This document shows positions 17,813-25,543 of a stretch of DNA of 64,000 nt, piece by piece; within the stretch, counting starts at the first letter, position 1; every line of letters starts with the position of its first letter. Position numbers and translations under genes: made by a program. Source of the stretch: Brevibacillus dissolubilis (GTDB lineage Bacteria; Bacillota; Bacilli; Brevibacillales; Brevibacillaceae); assembly GCF_006170445.1 (NCBI RefSeq), contig NZ_VCNA01000003.1:536175-600174 (forward strand), read 5' to 3'. A model generated the notes under the pieces. That model was not told the DNA's origin. It worked only from the letters and a program-made list of their open reading frames with translations, and made no database searches.

Positions 17813-18424
17813 ATGCCAACTTCTCAACCGAACAACCAAGAACAAACCCAGACCCAGGTGATGGAACAGACTGAAGTGGTTCAAAAGACGACGGTGGTCG
17901 AACAGACCCAAACACAGCAAACCCAGACGCAACCGCCATACCAGACACAAACATCCACTGATCAGCAGCAGAAGGGATCCAAGCCGTACTCATCGGTCGA
18001 CGTGACCGTCACAGGTCAGGATGTCGGGGCTTTTTTAGCGATTTTGTTCGCGGACAATACGTTCAAGTATATTCAAAACCAAGCTGTCCTTACATACACC
18101 CCTGACAACTATGCAGAAGCGCGCGAGCTGATCAAAGCCAACAACGACAAGCAGTTCCAAATCACCGCCAATGGCCGGCCAATCAAGGAGCTTCGCGATG
18201 TCATGATCGAGCTGGTACGCAACATCCTCAAAGAAAACACCTCTGCACAAGACCGCGGTGGATTCGATCTGAACCGCATCGATGTGGAGCGGATGAGCGT
18301 AGCCGAGCTGGATTCGTTCCTGCACAACCCTGACAGGGGTATCGAGGATGCGGTCAATGCGATCAACTCCGTGGATAACTTTGACAACAAGTTCAGCAAC
18401 GAACAGCAAGAGCGCTTGCATTAG
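17813..18424 (+). CDS. Protein with Gln/Thr-rich N-terminus, unknown function
   Basis: 203 residues. Residues 1-55 are a disordered Gln/Thr repeat region ('TQTQQTQTQPPYQTQT'). The remainder looks folded and soluble, with 'SSVDVTVTGQDVGAFLAILFADNTFKYIQN', shown here as 'VTVTGQDVGAFLAILFAD', and a helical C-terminus. No signal peptide or catalytic motif is seen. The ATG at 17813 follows GGAGGGG with a 5-nt gap; an in-frame ATG at 17774 lacks a site. It is followed by a terminator. Confidence 0.65.
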   Translation: MPTSQPNNQEQTQTQVMEQTEVVQKTTVVEQTQTQQTQTQPPYQTQTSTDQQQKGSKPYSSVDVTVTGQDVGAFLAILFADNTFKYIQNQAVLTYTPDNYAEARELIKANNDKQFQITANGRPIKELRDVMIELVRNILKENTSAQDRGGFDLNRIDVERMSVAELDSFLHNPDRGIEDAVNAINSVDNFDNKFSNEQQERLH

Positions 18425-18463
18425 ACTTCTAGCCGTGTAAGTCAGTCGTGACGGGAACATCAT

Positions 18464-18507
18464 AAAAAGACCGGGATTGGCCTGTAATAGGGATCTCGGT
18501 CTTTTTT
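18464..18507 (+). terminator. Terminator after the Gln/Thr-rich gene
   Basis: AAAAAGACCG..AT pairs with AT..CGGTCTTTTTT around a 14-nt loop. Confidence 0.8.
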
Positions 18508-18661
18508 ACGTTGTGATATCAGGAATACCCTGGATCGATCTTAAACGCTTTGGAAAAAAGGTGCGTAAGATTATGTTGGGGACGCGTTTTTGCCAGTTTC
18601 GACTGTGTGGTGCTGGGAATCCGTACGGGGTGATCCGGAGGTTGACGGAGGAGTTGGCTCC

Positions 18662-18883
18662 CTAGCTCCGTTTCTCCTGGGGCTGTCTCCTCTCCCGTAC
18701 ATAATAGACCAGCCACACCACGATAAAATACAACGGAAACAGCACCAGCCCCGCTGCGCCGACCAGCATGATCAGCCCGATCTCACCATCAGCCAGCTCA
18801 CTCGGGATCGTATTGAGCGCGTATAGCAGCCAAGCCAGCCAAACGATGACACCTGCCATTCCGAACCGATAGGCTAACCGCAT
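18662..18883 (-). CDS. Small two-helix membrane protein
   Basis: About 73 residues with two hydrophobic segments (FGMAGVIVWLAWLLYAL and IMLVGAAGLVLFPLYFIVVWLVYYV) and a basic tail 'RERRQPQEKRS'. The ATG at 18883 has AAGGAG ten nt upstream; in-frame ATGs at 18913 and 18934 are possible but have weaker sites. Unknown function. Confidence 0.5.
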   Translation of the reverse strand: MRLAYRFGMAGVIVWLAWLLYALNTIPSELADGEIGLIMLVGAAGLVLFPLYFIVVWLVYYVRERRQPQEKRS

Positions 18884-18947
18884 CGAGATCCATCTCCTTT
18901 TTTCATCTGTCATGTAACGTCTGCTCTCAATCATGGATTAAGATAAT

Positions 18948-18987
18948 AAAAAAACTCCCAACCCCGGCATCCCGGCAGTGGAAGTTT
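18948..18987 (-). terminator. Terminator after tRNA-Ser (left copy)
   Basis: On the minus strand AACTTCC...CCGGG-ATG-CCGGG...GGGAGTT forms an extended hairpin ending in T7, 37 nt after the tRNA 3' end. Confidence 0.75.
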
Positions 18988-19023
18988 GATTCGTCATGTC
19001 ATGTCTTGTAAAAAATATGTAAG

Positions 19024-19112
19024 TGGCGGAGGGAGAGGGATTCGAACCCCCGTGACGTTGCCGCCTAACGGTTTTCAAGACCGCCCCGTTATGACCACTT
19101 CGGTATCCCTCC
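19024..19112 (-). tRNA. tRNA-Ser(UGA), left copy
   Basis: 89 nt with encoded CCA. The acceptor stem is GGAGGGA/TCCCTCC with G73. The anticodon loop CTTGAAA gives UGA, and a long variable arm is present as expected for serine. It is identical to the copy at 47040-47128. Confidence 0.97.
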
Positions 19113-19149
19113 GCATTCGTATAAGCGTCGAGTTGCCTCAACAAGATTT

Positions 19150-19178
19150 AGTATACAAAACTCTAGCAGAAAGATCAA
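19150..19178 (-). promoter_or_regulatory. Sigma-A promoter of tRNA-Ser (left copy)
   Basis: On the minus strand TTGATC and TATACT are separated by 17 nt, about 38 nt upstream of the tRNA 5' end. Confidence 0.75.
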
Positions 19179-19201
19179 TCCCTTTTTTATCCAAACTGAA
19201 A

Positions 19202-19600
19202 TTAGAAGAAAAGGCGGGTCAGCAGTAGATAGAGCCAGACGAGAACCGAGATCCATAATAGAATGATCAGCCCGCCGACCAGCCAGTTTTTCCGCTTGCC
19301 CTGACTCATCAGCTCCACCGCCTTTTCGCGGCAGTCGGCCATCACATCGGCAGGGATCAGCCGGACGGCGAGCAGGATGCCAAGCGGGACGAGGATGACA
19401 TCGTCCAAGTAGCCGAGGATCGGAATAAAATCAGGAATCAGGTCAATCGGGCTGAATGCGTAGGCGACCACACAGACCGCTACCAGCTTAGCCAGTAAGG
19501 GTGTGCGCTCGTCCCGGTATGCAACGTATAACGCATAGACATCGCGTTTGATCGTACGGGCCCAGCTTTTTAGGCGTTGGATGGAGTTAGGTTGTACCAT
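19202..19600 (-). CDS. YkvA family (DUF1232) membrane protein
   Basis: 132 residues. The DUF1232 core 'AYAFSPIDLIPDFIPILGYLDD' is unmistakable (quoted part: 'FSPIDLIPDFIPILGYLDD'), followed by 'VILVPLGILLAVRLIP' and a C-terminal membrane helix (WLVGGLIILLWISVLVWLYLLL). Cellular role unknown. The ATG at 19600 follows AGAGGG with 6-nt spacing; the longer frame upstream has no ribosome site. Confidence 0.88.
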   Translation of the reverse strand: MVQPNSIQRLKSWARTIKRDVYALYVAYRDERTPLLAKLVAVCVVAYAFSPIDLIPDFIPILGYLDDVILVPLGILLAVRLIPADVMADCREKAVELMSQGKRKNWLVGGLIILLWISVLVWLYLLLTRLFF

Positions 19601-19680
19601 TTTCAGCCCTCTTTTCATATGATATACTTTTGAAATTGTCGTGTAATGGTTAGACTTGGGAGCATAAGGAGTGATGTTGC

Positions 19681-20121
19681 GTGGATCAATTGCTTGCGTT
19701 TGCCAAAGAATACTGGGTGATTCTGGCACTGGTGCTAGTCGCCGTGTTCGTCATTAATACGTTTCTCAAAGCGGTGTTCCGCATAGTTAATATCGGTCTG
19801 GTGATCGGCGCGATTCTGGTGCTTGGCTTCAACTACTCCCCGAGTGCCGTGGTGGAGATGGGGCGCGATGTGGTGAGCGGGGTCAACGAGGTGTTCGTCT
19901 CGACCGTCAAACCGCTGATCGAATCAGAGATCAAGGATGCCGACTACACGTTCCACGAAGACGGCTCGTACGAGATCAAGACCAAGAACATCCGCATCAC
20001 CGCGAAAAAAGGCGATCCGACCGCTACTGTCTACTATAAAGATTTTAGCTTCAAGGTCAACATCGACGACCTGGGTGTGATTGCCAAGGAGCAGATGAAG
20101 CAGGCGGAAGCGACTCATTAG
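19681..20121 (+). CDS. Membrane-anchored protein of unknown function
   Basis: 146 residues from a GTG start with AAGGAG nine nt upstream. Two N-terminal hydrophobic segments (WVILALVLVAVFVINTFL and IVNIGLVIGAILVLGFNY) are followed by a soluble domain of ~90 residues rich in beta-type alternation ('YTFHEDGSYEIKTKNIRITA'). No family is recognised. A terminator follows. Divergent from the ykvA-like gene, 80 nt apart. Confidence 0.68.
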   Translation: MDQLLAFAKEYWVILALVLVAVFVINTFLKAVFRIVNIGLVIGAILVLGFNYSPSAVVEMGRDVVSGVNEVFVSTVKPLIESEIKDADYTFHEDGSYEIKTKNIRITAKKGDPTATVYYKDFSFKVNIDDLGVIAKEQMKQAEATH

Positions 20122-20166
20122 TTTTTGTACTTGTACCCGTTAAGAAAATCCCCGGTCTTGAGACTG

Positions 20167-20204
20167 CAAGCCTACGCCTGAATTCACCTGGCGTAGGCTT
20201 GTTT
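20167..20204 (+). terminator. Terminator
   Basis: A 12-bp perfect stem CAAGCCTACGCC/GGCGTAGGCTTG with an 11-nt loop, followed by TTT. Confidence 0.7.
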
Positions 20205-20211
20205 GATGCAG

Positions 20212-20296
20212 CCGGTCCACTGTTGAGATAGGAGCAGGAATCGAGTACTTCTACTTTTAAATGAGAAAAGAAGCTCTCGGCAGCTTCATTGTCATG
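20212..20296 (-). pseudogene. IS3-family transposase OrfB fragment
   Basis: The minus strand reads HDNEAAESFFSHLKVEVL without a stop. It matches the conserved 'DN...ESFF..LK.E' segment near the end of the IS3/IS150 integrase catalytic domain, including the third acidic residue of the DDE triad. Only about 28 residues remain, so this is a scar at the edge of the toxin island. Confidence 0.7.
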
Positions 20297-20299
20297 GGG

Positions 20300-20752
20300 T
20301 CACTGCGGTGGGACATGCTCAGACCGTTCGGATATTGACTGTCTTCGAGTCGCCGGAGGTGTTGGTGGTGCAATGGTATGTACAGACGATTCTCTGCTCT
20401 TATCTGCTTCGTGGAAGTAATTGAGGGTATTGGAAAACACCCCGACGCATTCTCCGCTTTTTCCTGGATCAGGTCGTGGCGTTTCAGTTTTTTGGGGTGG
20501 CGTAGAATTGAGATTGGAGATCGGGCTTTCGTAGAGTTCGGTCAGTTTCTGGTAGATCGCATGCTTGATGGTCGATTCAATCTTCCCGCTCTCGGAGCAG
20601 ATGACAAACAGCGTGGTAGCCAGACAGAGGTTGGTCTCGGTCACATGGTGGAACTGATACCTACGCCCGTCCTCCCTGATCAAGAAGGTCTCATACTTCC
20701 GGTCTAAATGGCGCTCGATGTTAAACAACTCATTCAAAAACGCGTCGCTCAT
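20300..20752 (-). CDS. Hypothetical protein with an Rhs-derived 3' end
   Basis: 150 residues. The first ~75 look folded ('FNIERHLDRKYETFLIREDG', 'TLFVICSESGKIESTIKHAIYQKL'); the rest is Pro/Ser/Thr-rich. The ATG has no close ribosome site (the nearest G-run is 18 nt upstream), so expression is doubtful. The last ~25 codons are read through DNA that resembles a YD-repeat segment of the Rhs gene in another frame (20337-20374), suggesting the original 3' end was replaced. No family recognised. Confidence 0.35.
   Translation of the reverse strand: MSDAFLNELFNIERHLDRKYETFLIREDGRRYQFHHVTETNLCLATTLFVICSESGKIESTIKHAIYQKLTELYESPISNLNSTPPQKTETPRPDPGKSGECVGVFSNTLNYFHEADKSRESSVHTIAPPTPPATRRQSISERSEHVPPQ
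20337..20374 (-). repeat. Short Rhs-derived fragment
   Basis: This stretch (GAGTCGCCGGAGGTGTTGGT and flanks) closely matches the Rhs orphan sequence near 33674-33711 and, less well, 29144-29180. It is 3 kb beyond the last recognisable Rhs tip, next to a transposase scrap, so it is likely a rearrangement relic. Confidence 0.5.
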
Positions 20753-21231
20753 CGCTATCGGCTTGGTCTGTCCCCCTGTTTGAGTCCCTTGATATTTTTA
20801 AAAATACGCAGTATGGTTCCACCTCCCCTGTCTGGTTGATTGGTTGGTTTGTGATTAGGGATTTTAACGGTCTTATTCTCTTCCAAAATAAAGCGTTAGT
20901 CCTTATCTTGGGACAGGATAAGATACCGACACATAGCCTGTTGATCCCTGTCGAATGGTATCTGTACAAGCATTCGAGTATGTTGGAAGGAATCAGGCAA
21001 TATCGTACAAATGAATATTTTTTTGATTAAATTTGGTCTGAAAAATATTTTTCGACAAGAAGAAAAACGTGATTTCAACACCGAAAATGAGGTCAAAATG
21101 ATTTATTCACGAAAGAAGTTGGTGAGTTTTATACAGGGGGAAAAACCTACCCTCTCACTCATATAAGAAATGGACAAAGCACCATGATATGTGCCTTGCC
21201 CATTTTTATGTTCCTTAATATCGGTAGTCTG
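20753..21231. other. Intergenic stretch with no supported gene
   Basis: AT-rich. Apart from a hairpin at about 21172-21207 (ATGGACAAAGCAC / GTGCCTTGCCCAT followed by TTTTT, a possible terminator on either strand), I see no coding frame with a ribosome site. Confidence 0.5.
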
Positions 21232-21512
21232 TTATCGTTCCTGATTTATAAGCACGTATTCAATACGTTTCTCGTTCATAACCACTACCGGCGAAACACG
21301 ATACACGGGGAATTGTTTGTGAAAATTCTGCATGTAGTTCACGATGTCGGGATGGTTGAGACACATTTTGATCAGTTCCTCGGCCAGCTTGGTTTTGGTC
21401 ATGCCGCAGCTGATCGCGAGTATTTTTGGAGCTTGGTATCGGTATCGTTGCATAAGGACGGGTTGACTCGGTGCTTTTTATAGGAACGGTTGTGGTTGAC
21501 GGACTCGTTCAT
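21232..21512 (-). pseudogene. Small gene probably frameshifted near its 5' end
   Basis: An ATG at 21512 with an excellent GGGGGGAG site starts MNESVNHNRSYKKHRVNPSL, but this frame ends after 34 codons. A second frame opening at 21453 (MQRYRYQAPKILAISCGMTK...) continues for 73 residues and has no ribosome site of its own. A one-base change near 21455 would join them into a ~94-residue protein. 'MTKTKLAEELIKMCLNHPDI' in the second part suggests a small helical domain. Function unknown. The alternative is two unrelated short frames. Confidence 0.35.
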
Positions 21513-21579
21513 GCTTCTCCCCCCGCTTTATAAAGAAATAGATTGTGTTTGTATGAGTTGGCTGATTTACGCTGCTACA

Positions 21580-21597
21580 GTGTTACTGTATGTCGAA
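21580..21597 (+). repeat. 18-nt sequence shared with 29986-30003
   Basis: GTGTTACTGTATGTCGAA occurs identically at both places; the second copy is 46 nt outside the 5' break of an Rhs orphan. It may be the end of a lost mobile element. Confidence 0.45.
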
Positions 21598-21668
21598 TGG
21601 AGGCTAAGTAGAACAAATTGACTTTAAAATTCTTGGAAGGCCTCTATTTTCCAAACCCTTCGTCCCGA

Positions 21669-21719
21669 CAAAAAAGCGTGTAGAGCGAAGTACCTTTTCG
21701 GTACTTTGTCTACACGCTG
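21669..21719 (-). terminator. Terminator after the immunity-like gene
   Basis: On the minus strand AGCGTGTAGA..AAAGTACC pairs with GGTACTT..TCTACACGCT and ends in T6. Confidence 0.8.
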
Positions 21720-21756
21720 TGACAACCATTTATTAAATGGTCATCTATATATACGA

Positions 21757-22077
21757 TTAATGATGTAAGATATTTTTATTTTCAGCTACCCAAAGATCAA
21801 TAATATTTTTTAGTTCACTTGTTTCAATACGCCCCTCGTCATCTGGAAAATCAGTGTATATTACAGTAATATCTTTGTTTATTTCCAGACTACAGATATT
21901 TCCTCCAATCCTTTCAAAAGCTGATTTACCGTCTAATACCCTGTTAATAAAATCGAGGAAAATTGGTGACCGAAAAGATTCCATATCGGATAGCACATAC
22001 TCGACAATTGCTACTTCTCTAGGTAACTTTATTTTTTTGTATTCTCCGTCTTGAATAATAACAACGTTGTATTTCAT
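21757..22077 (-). CDS. Small acidic protein, probable orphan immunity protein
   Basis: 106 residues, pI-acidic and soluble: 'VEYVLSDMESFRSPIFLDFI', 'GNICSLEINKDITVIYT', 'ETSELKNIIDLWVAEN'. The pattern 'GN.C.LEI..D.T.I' with a C-terminal 'L..II..W' helix is one I associate with small immunity-type proteins encoded next to Bacillus toxins, but I cannot name the family with certainty. It is AT-rich like the other immunity genes of the island, transcribed the same way, and has a strong terminator. Its cognate toxin is no longer present, having probably been removed by the insertion events at 22.1-22.5 kb. Confidence 0.55.
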   Translation of the reverse strand: MKYNVVIIQDGEYKKIKLPREVAIVEYVLSDMESFRSPIFLDFINRVLDGKSAFERIGGNICSLEINKDITVIYTDFPDDEGRIETSELKNIIDLWVAENKNILHH

Positions 22078-22100
22078 TCCGTCCCACCATTCTTAGTATT

Positions 22101-22530
22101 TTGGAAATGCCGTATCAATTTGAGGCAATCCCCTTATTGAGTAAACTGGTAGGCCGTACTGTGAGGGGAGTGCAGCTCATGAACTTCGTAGGCTTGATAC
22201 CGAAAACGAACAAATCAAGCAAAATCTTAGGGAAAAAGACTTTAGAAAACGGCATTCTCCGTGACTTCATAAAAAAGAAAAAACAAGGAGTAGCTAGCTT
22301 ACCAATGAATCAAGCTGGGATACACTGTCCTAACCGTTTTACGTATTGACTATGTCTTTGAAGGCAGGTATTACGGCAATTGGAAAAATCGAAAAGCATC
22401 TGTCTAAACGTTGACCACTACATCGTCGACTGATCAAAGATTGATTGCTTGTTTCAGATGAAAAGATCAAGGAATGGATGTTTGGACTGATTTCAACGGA
22501 GTAAATCGGTTAATTTAAGTTCTACTGACC
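22101..22530 (+). pseudogene. Degraded transposase remnant
   Basis: Across frame changes the plus strand reads ENEQIKQNLREK, then LENGILRDFIKKKKQGVASL, resembling the leucine-zipper end of an IS3-type OrfA and the start of OrfB. Stops interrupt every frame. The family call is weak; that it is a broken mobile-element gene is more likely than not. Confidence 0.35.
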
Positions 22531-22579
22531 TTAAAATTTCTGTCTAGGAAAGTGTAGCCGTCCAATTCAATGCCTAAAT

Positions 22580-22619
22580 AAAAAAAGAAACCTTAAAGGT
22601 GAGGTTAGTACCTTTAAGG
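22580..22619 (-). terminator. Terminator after the barstar gene
   Basis: CCTTAAAGG/CCTTTAAGG 9-bp stem followed on the minus strand by TTTCTTTTTTT, about 20 nt after the barstar stop. Confidence 0.8.
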
Positions 22620-22640
22620 CAGAAGTAGAGTAAGAAATGT

Positions 22641-23066
22641 TTAGTTATCTAGATTTAGATCGTTCCCATTTCTAAACAGATACACGGTTAAGACAATAGG
22701 CTTGTCTAGACCGAATTCTGTTGTTAGTAAGCTTTCTGCTACATCATTAAAACATACAGTAAGTTTCTCTAAATCTTGAGGAGCGCTGTATAACATATTG
22801 TTTATTTGTGTCCAAAGAATTGCAACTTTCTCAACACTAAGATTATCAATCCCACCCCATAGTGAATCAACGAATGCATCCAAATTAACTTGCCCACTCA
22901 ACGGGGGGTCTTGAGGTAAGATATTAACTATTTGGTGAAAGAAAGTTTCAAGGTCATGGATGATTTCCCCGTTAATCTCAAAGATATCATAACCATTATC
23001 CCTAAGTGTTCTAATTAGCTCGGGTTTATTACTCTCGTTTTCCCATATTACATGTGGATGATTCAT
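22641..23066 (-). CDS. Barstar-family immunity protein
   Basis: 141 residues. 'YDIFEINGEIIHDLETFFHQIVNILPQ' followed by 'NLDAFVDSLWGGID' is the barstar pattern: an inhibitory helix entering the RNase active site, then the N-LDA-D-L motif. A perfect AGGAGG five nt before the ATG gives strong translation. It starts 10 nt after the stop of the RNase-tipped Rhs orphan. Barstar proteins neutralise barnase-like RNases by direct active-site occlusion, so this is the antidote to that tip. Confidence 0.88.
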   Translation of the reverse strand: MNHPHVIWENESNKPELIRTLRDNGYDIFEINGEIIHDLETFFHQIVNILPQDPPLSGQVNLDAFVDSLWGGIDNLSVEKVAILWTQINNMLYSAPQDLEKLTVCFNDVAESLLTTEFGLDKPIVLTVYLFRNGNDLNLDN

Positions 23067-23076
23067 ATGTTCCTCC

Positions 23077-24156
23077 TTACCTTATGCGAACAAATGGTAC
23101 TCCATTATCGCCGTAATGAGACCATGTATAATACATTTCACCAGTTCGAGTGTTTGCTACAATCCTTCTTTCACCTGCGCCGTTGCTTCCAGGAGGAGGT
23201 GATACTCTGTATTCTTTATAAACACCCCTTTGCTCTATTGGCAGATGTCCTTGATAATTCCCGAATGTTGTTCCCCATTTTCTGTTAAGTTGTCCCCCTG
23301 GCCTAGTCCCTGAATCAATGTGTCTTAAAGTATTGAGTACCGCAGTTTCTTCCTCTCTAGACAGTGACCCTGAAGTAATCCAACTACATCTATTATGCGT
23401 CCAGATTCCAAGATTAGAAACAAAATACGTATGGAAATCCTTAACCTTGAAATTATATACGGTCCTGTGTTCCTTCTTAACCACAATTTTCTTAATGGCT
23501 AATATCTTGCCATCAGAGGTTGTAAGTACATCTCCGACTACTAGCTTTCTAGATTCTACCCATCCTTTGCCGACAATCCAGAATGGGTGCTCATCGGTGG
23601 TTGTAATGACTTCCTCTCCTACCGTAATGTTATAAGTTTCCTCCACTTCACGTTGGAAAAGCCATTCCACTTCCTTGTAAGCCATTTCGCCTGTTTCAAC
23701 GTCTTTGGCTAGGACTTTGTCACCAACTTTAATTTCCTCGATGGATTTTTCCCCTTTGTTTGTTAAAACAATAGTGCCTGCAGTGAAACAATTACATTTT
23801 TTAGCGACATTTGTTGACGTCTTCGTTGCTGCCTTCGTTTTCGATACTGTCTTAGCAGTAGTTTTAGCACCTGCCTTGACAGCTTTACCCAACTTTCCAG
23901 CAGGAGCGACGTTCACAGCAGCACTACCTGCTGCACGAACATCCTGTTGATTCCATTTGCCGTCGGTTAACGTCTTTACATTTTCTTTGCCGATATGTTC
24001 GACTCCCGCTTTTTTGACGGCTCCTAGAAGTTCTTTCCCTGCTTTTGCAACCGATCCTGGCAGCTCCTTGGCTCCTTTGGACATCCCATTCCAAATGGCC
24101 GATACGGAAAAGATGTCCAGTTGGGTCGATATATTGGAGAGGATTGTTGAGGACAT
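23077..24156 (-). CDS. Rhs orphan tip 5: HINT domain plus barnase-like RNase toxin
   Basis: Open frame of 359 residues, but it begins inside a former Rhs gene. Residues ~20-125 are the linker after the Rhs core. A HINT (intein-type) domain runs from 'CNCFTAGTIVL' to 'FVSNLGIWTHN', which would self-cleave and release the toxin. The last ~95 residues match microbial RNases (barnase/Sa type): 'YKEYRVSPP' (catalytic Glu), 'ERRIVANTRTGEMYYT' (Arg) and 'WSHYGDNGVPFVRI' (His). A 5-nt deletion relative to the orphan at 27.88 kb puts the upstream Rhs core in another frame, so no full Rhs protein is made. The ATG lacks a ribosome site. The DNA functions best as a donor cassette for recombination. Confidence 0.75.
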   Translation of the reverse strand: MSSTILSNISTQLDIFSVSAIWNGMSKGAKELPGSVAKAGKELLGAVKKAGVEHIGKENVKTLTDGKWNQQDVRAAGSAAVNVAPAGKLGKAVKAGAKTTAKTVSKTKAATKTSTNVAKKCNCFTAGTIVLTNKGEKSIEEIKVGDKVLAKDVETGEMAYKEVEWLFQREVEETYNITVGEEVITTTDEHPFWIVGKGWVESRKLVVGDVLTTSDGKILAIKKIVVKKEHRTVYNFKVKDFHTYFVSNLGIWTHNRCSWITSGSLSREEETAVLNTLRHIDSGTRPGGQLNRKWGTTFGNYQGHLPIEQRGVYKEYRVSPPPGSNGAGERRIVANTRTGEMYYTWSHYGDNGVPFVRIR

Positions 24157-24475
24157 ACGTGTATCGGTTCAGGCTCAGTGGATTGTCTACTTGCCCCTTG
24201 AGCGTATCCTCTGTAATAAACCGTCCGACGCTCGGATCATAGAACCTAGCACGCAGATAGTAGAACCCTGTCTCTCTGTCATACGGCTCTCCCGAATAGC
24301 GGAACGGGTTATTCATCTGTTCATTCGCCTGTACGTCCGGACTAGGGTTGCCCCATGCGTCATACTCATATTGGTTGAAGACGTCCCCGTGGCTGTTGTA
24401 GAGGTAATAGCCGGATTGGTTAGTCTGGGCATCTTAGCGCAAGATTAGGTCGTTCCCCCAGATAATGCGGGCACC
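24110..24475 (-). pseudogene. 5' remnant of Rhs orphan 5 (Rhs core, out of frame)
   Basis: Encodes 'GFYYLRARFYDPSVGRFITE', the Rhs-associated core, and 'NPLQYIDPTGHL'. Homology to orphan 3 (28290-27880) is near-identical but stops at about 24475. It has lost 33 nt (the VIDKKTGEVLNQ segment, in frame) and 5 nt at about 24114 (frameshift). Confidence 0.85.
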
Positions 24476-24562
24476 CTGTTCCCATTTTTAGCGGAAGAGA
24501 AAACCTCTGGATACAGAGATATGTCTTTTAGTTATATATAAATAATTCACTATAAGAATACA

Positions 24563-24610
24563 AAAATAAAGCCGGAAATTAGAGCACCCAGGCAAGGTAC
24601 AATTTCCGGC
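24563..24610 (-). terminator. Terminator after the second barstar-like gene
   Basis: A perfect 10-bp stem GCCGGAAATT/AATTTCCGGC with a 20-nt loop, followed on the minus strand by TTTATTTTTG. Confidence 0.8.
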
Positions 24611-24751
24611 TGTAGTATTAATGAAATGATTTTATACAAAATGTTAGCCTGATAATTAAATATGGAACTAACACCCAACTCCTCTTAATTTTTATGAATA
24701 CTACACACTAACGAATTAACTTCAACGTAAATTTATTTAATTAATTACAAC

Positions 24752-25531
24752 TTAACTATAAATTATCGTTATACGATTAGCGATAAATATATCCCTAAGT
24801 TGTTGATAAAAAGATTCGTCTGCCCCTAAAACGAAGTTACTCTCATCACTACAGTCGATATTATTTTTTTTAATGTGTAAGTCAAAGGGTGGTACGGCAC
24901 CGAACCCCCCACAAAAACAATTCTGAAGACTATTTAAATCAAACCCATAATAACCACCTGGGCCATTAATAGCTTCCCCTAACGCATAAAAGAAAGAAGT
25001 TGAATCTGTAACATAGGTTGCGTCTAAAAAGTATTCATCATTCTGTTGTTCTTGAGGAGCTAAAACTGGCTGAGACTTTAATCGTATTACTTCTAGCCAT
25101 CCTTTCCGTTGTTCCTCTGATAATTGAGCCCACACATTTTTGGTCGTAGGTGGTGCCTCTCTCCATATATCCCATATCTCCAATGTTTCCTTTGATGCTA
25201 CTGACAAAAGTGTCCCTATTAGTTCCGAATGAATCCATCCATCTCTATCCCCGTCCTTTTGAAAACAAACTGGGTCTTTTAAAGAAAAATAGTAAGCGCC
25301 TATTTGTTCTCCTTTCTGATTAGTTATGGATAAATCGATATTTGTAATACATACTTTGGATTTCATACAATGTTCGTTAAAAGCATCATTGATAACGAAA
25401 TTAATTAAAGTTATTTTATGGTACGATTCATGGTTAAATTCAGTAATACAGTCACCACTCAGACCAACAATGTTTTTGCAACTCCCGATAATAATCCTGC
25501 TATCATCATCTATTAATGAAAATCTACTCAT
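24752..25531 (-). CDS. Immunity protein with C-terminal barstar-like domain
   Basis: 259 residues. The N-terminal ~150 residues are unassigned. The C-terminal ~100 contain 'YFLDATYVTDSTSFFYALGE' and 'INGPGGYYGFDLNSLQNCFC' plus 'GGFGAVPPFDLH', the extended barstar signature (ALGEA.NGPGGY.G.NLDAL.D.L.GGFG). It starts 12 nt after a broken toxin tip (orphan 4), with GGAGG four nt before its ATG. It remains intact and expressed-looking although its toxin is frameshifted, so it may now serve only to protect against related strains. Strongly AT-rich compared with flanking housekeeping genes. Confidence 0.8.
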   Translation of the reverse strand: MSRFSLIDDDSRIIIGSCKNIVGLSGDCITEFNHESYHKITLINFVINDAFNEHCMKSKVCITNIDLSITNQKGEQIGAYYFSLKDPVCFQKDGDRDGWIHSELIGTLLSVASKETLEIWDIWREAPPTTKNVWAQLSEEQRKGWLEVIRLKSQPVLAPQEQQNDEYFLDATYVTDSTSFFYALGEAINGPGGYYGFDLNSLQNCFCGGFGAVPPFDLHIKKNNIDCSDESNFVLGADESFYQQLRDIFIANRITIIYS

Positions 25532-25543
25532 ACTACCTCCAAA

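Noticed and set aside
18477..18665. 62-codon plus-strand frame
   Set aside because: Starts inside a terminator hairpin and has no ribosome site.
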